Shown here piece after piece: positions 5,117 through 5,720 of a stretch of DNA of 5,720 nucleotides. Every line of letters starts with the position of its first letter. Position 1 is the first letter of the stretch. Under the pieces are notes generated by a model. The model made no database searches and had not been told where the DNA came from. It saw nothing but the letters and a program-made list of their open reading frames with translations. A program made the translations under genes and the position numbers. The DNA comes from Chloroflexota bacterium (GTDB lineage Bacteria; Chloroflexota; Dehalococcoidia; Lucifugimonadales; Lucifugimonadaceae). The stretch is from assembly GCA_030831265.1 (NCBI GenBank), contig JAURLM010000119.1:1-5720 (forward strand), written 5' to 3'.

Positions 5117-5720
5117 ATGGCAGAAAACATCACGCTCGCAGTAACCCCACGCACGACATTCGGCAAGAAGAACCGTGCACTACGCAGGACAGGTGTTATT
5201 CCAGTCCATGTCTATGGACAAGACCAGGCACCACTGGCTTTGCAGGCAGGAATTGCGGAACTTCGCGTTGCCCTCAGGGCTGCCGGGGCCACCACGCCAG
5301 TCACGGTCAACGTTGACGGTGGCGAGAACGCTGTAACCCTGGTGCGTGACATTGCGGTTCACCCGGTGAACGGTTCCATCCTGCACGTAGACTTCATGCG
5401 AGTGAACGTAACTGAAGCGGTTGAAGCGGTTGTCCCACTCACACTCATCAATGAAGAAGAAGCACCCGGAACCCGTGGGGGTGCAGGTGTTGTCACCCAG
5501 GCCGTTTACGAGATCACAGTGCTCGCCAAGCCTTTCGATATTCCACACGAGATCGAAGTGGATTGCACGGTTCTGATTGACCTGGATGTTGACATCAAGG
5601 CTGGCGATCTCACGCTGCCCAATGGTGTTGAACTGGTATCTGACGCTGATGCCCGCGTCGCCTGGATTCAGCCTCCTCGTGTTGCTACTGAGGATGAAGG
5701 GATTGAGGGCGAAGAAGGCG
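5117..5720 (+). CDS. rplY: Large ribosomal subunit protein bL25, long CTC form (3'-partial)
   Basis: Binds 5S rRNA in the large ribosomal subunit; the long CTC form carries an extra C-terminal beta domain and is linked to general stress in some bacteria. ATG 5117 opens a frame that stays open to the window end, giving 201 visible residues. The N-terminal 5S-binding domain shows GKKNRALRRTGVIPVHVYG (16-34), matching the family's R-x-x-G-x-IP-x-x-YG signature, and HPVNGSILHVDF (82-93), matching HPVxGxILHVDF. The CTC domain runs from about 98 to 186, with DLTLPNGVEL at 164-173. An acidic tail (TEDEGIEGEEG, 191-201) continues off the window, as is common in this form. The Shine-Dalgarno match is weak (AAGAA about six bases upstream), but MAENITLAVTPR is a normal family start. 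It is transcribed away from the Rrf2 gene and is probably unrelated to it. Confidence 0.93.
   Translation, partial: MAENITLAVTPRTTFGKKNRALRRTGVIPVHVYGQDQAPLALQAGIAELRVALRAAGATTPVTVNVDGGENAVTLVRDIAVHPVNGSILHVDFMRVNVTEAVEAVVPLTLINEEEAPGTRGGAGVVTQAVYEITVLAKPFDIPHEIEVDCTVLIDLDVDIKAGDLTLPNGVELVSDADARVAWIQPPRVATEDEGIEGEEG

Noticed and set aside
4963..5316. Plus-strand frame of 117 codons running into bL25
   Set aside because: It is out of frame with bL25, which shows clear family motifs from ATG 5117; the overlap makes it a shadow.

Overview
The window is 5,720 bases of moderately GC-rich bacterial chromosome with six protein-coding genes. Two of them run off the ends. I see no RNA gene, CRISPR array, insertion sequence or other mobile element. 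The gene content is housekeeping and metabolic. Taxonomy is a guess: the form of the cysteine synthase, of the three-cysteine Rrf2 regulator and of the enolase-superfamily enzyme would fit a Chloroflexota lineage such as Dehalococcoidia/SAR202, where enolase-superfamily paralogues are, as I recall, numerous. No sequence search was run.

Layout. Positions 1-813 (+) hold the synthetase half of a glutamine-dependent NAD+ synthetase. A 125-base gap with an inverted repeat leads to an enolase-superfamily (mandelate racemase/muconate lactonizing type) enzyme at 939-2138 (+). It converges, with only 34 bases between stop codons, on a minus-strand group. Read in its own direction, that group is an Rrf2-family regulator with three cysteines (4767-4324), a MoeB/ThiF-type E1-like adenylyltransferase (4133-3264) and a CysM-type cysteine synthase (3105-2173). 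A 349-base divergent intergenic region then separates the regulator from a bL25 (CTC-type) ribosomal protein gene starting at 5117 (+) and cut off by the window end.

The coherent unit is rrf2-moeB-cysM. The E1-like enzyme would adenylylate the C-terminal Gly-Gly of a small sulfur-carrier protein so that it can become a thiocarboxylate, and CysM would use that thiocarboxylate as sulfur donor to make cysteine, as in the mycobacterial MoeZ/CysO/CysM route. Two features of CysM support this: an Arg aligning with the O-phosphoserine-specificity Arg of Mycobacterium CysM, and a similar C-terminal tail. The carrier protein and the JAMM protease of that route are not in the window. The regulator looks like an Fe-S-sensing Rrf2 protein, and similar TGACC...GTCAGG dyads lie upstream of both it and moeB, so cysteine supply may be tied to Fe-S or redox status (inference).

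Nothing here is clearly an undescribed system. The points most worth a second look are the carrier-less cysteine module, its putative operators, the rhodanese-less MoeB, and the enolase-superfamily enzyme whose second catalytic Lys is replaced by Asn.
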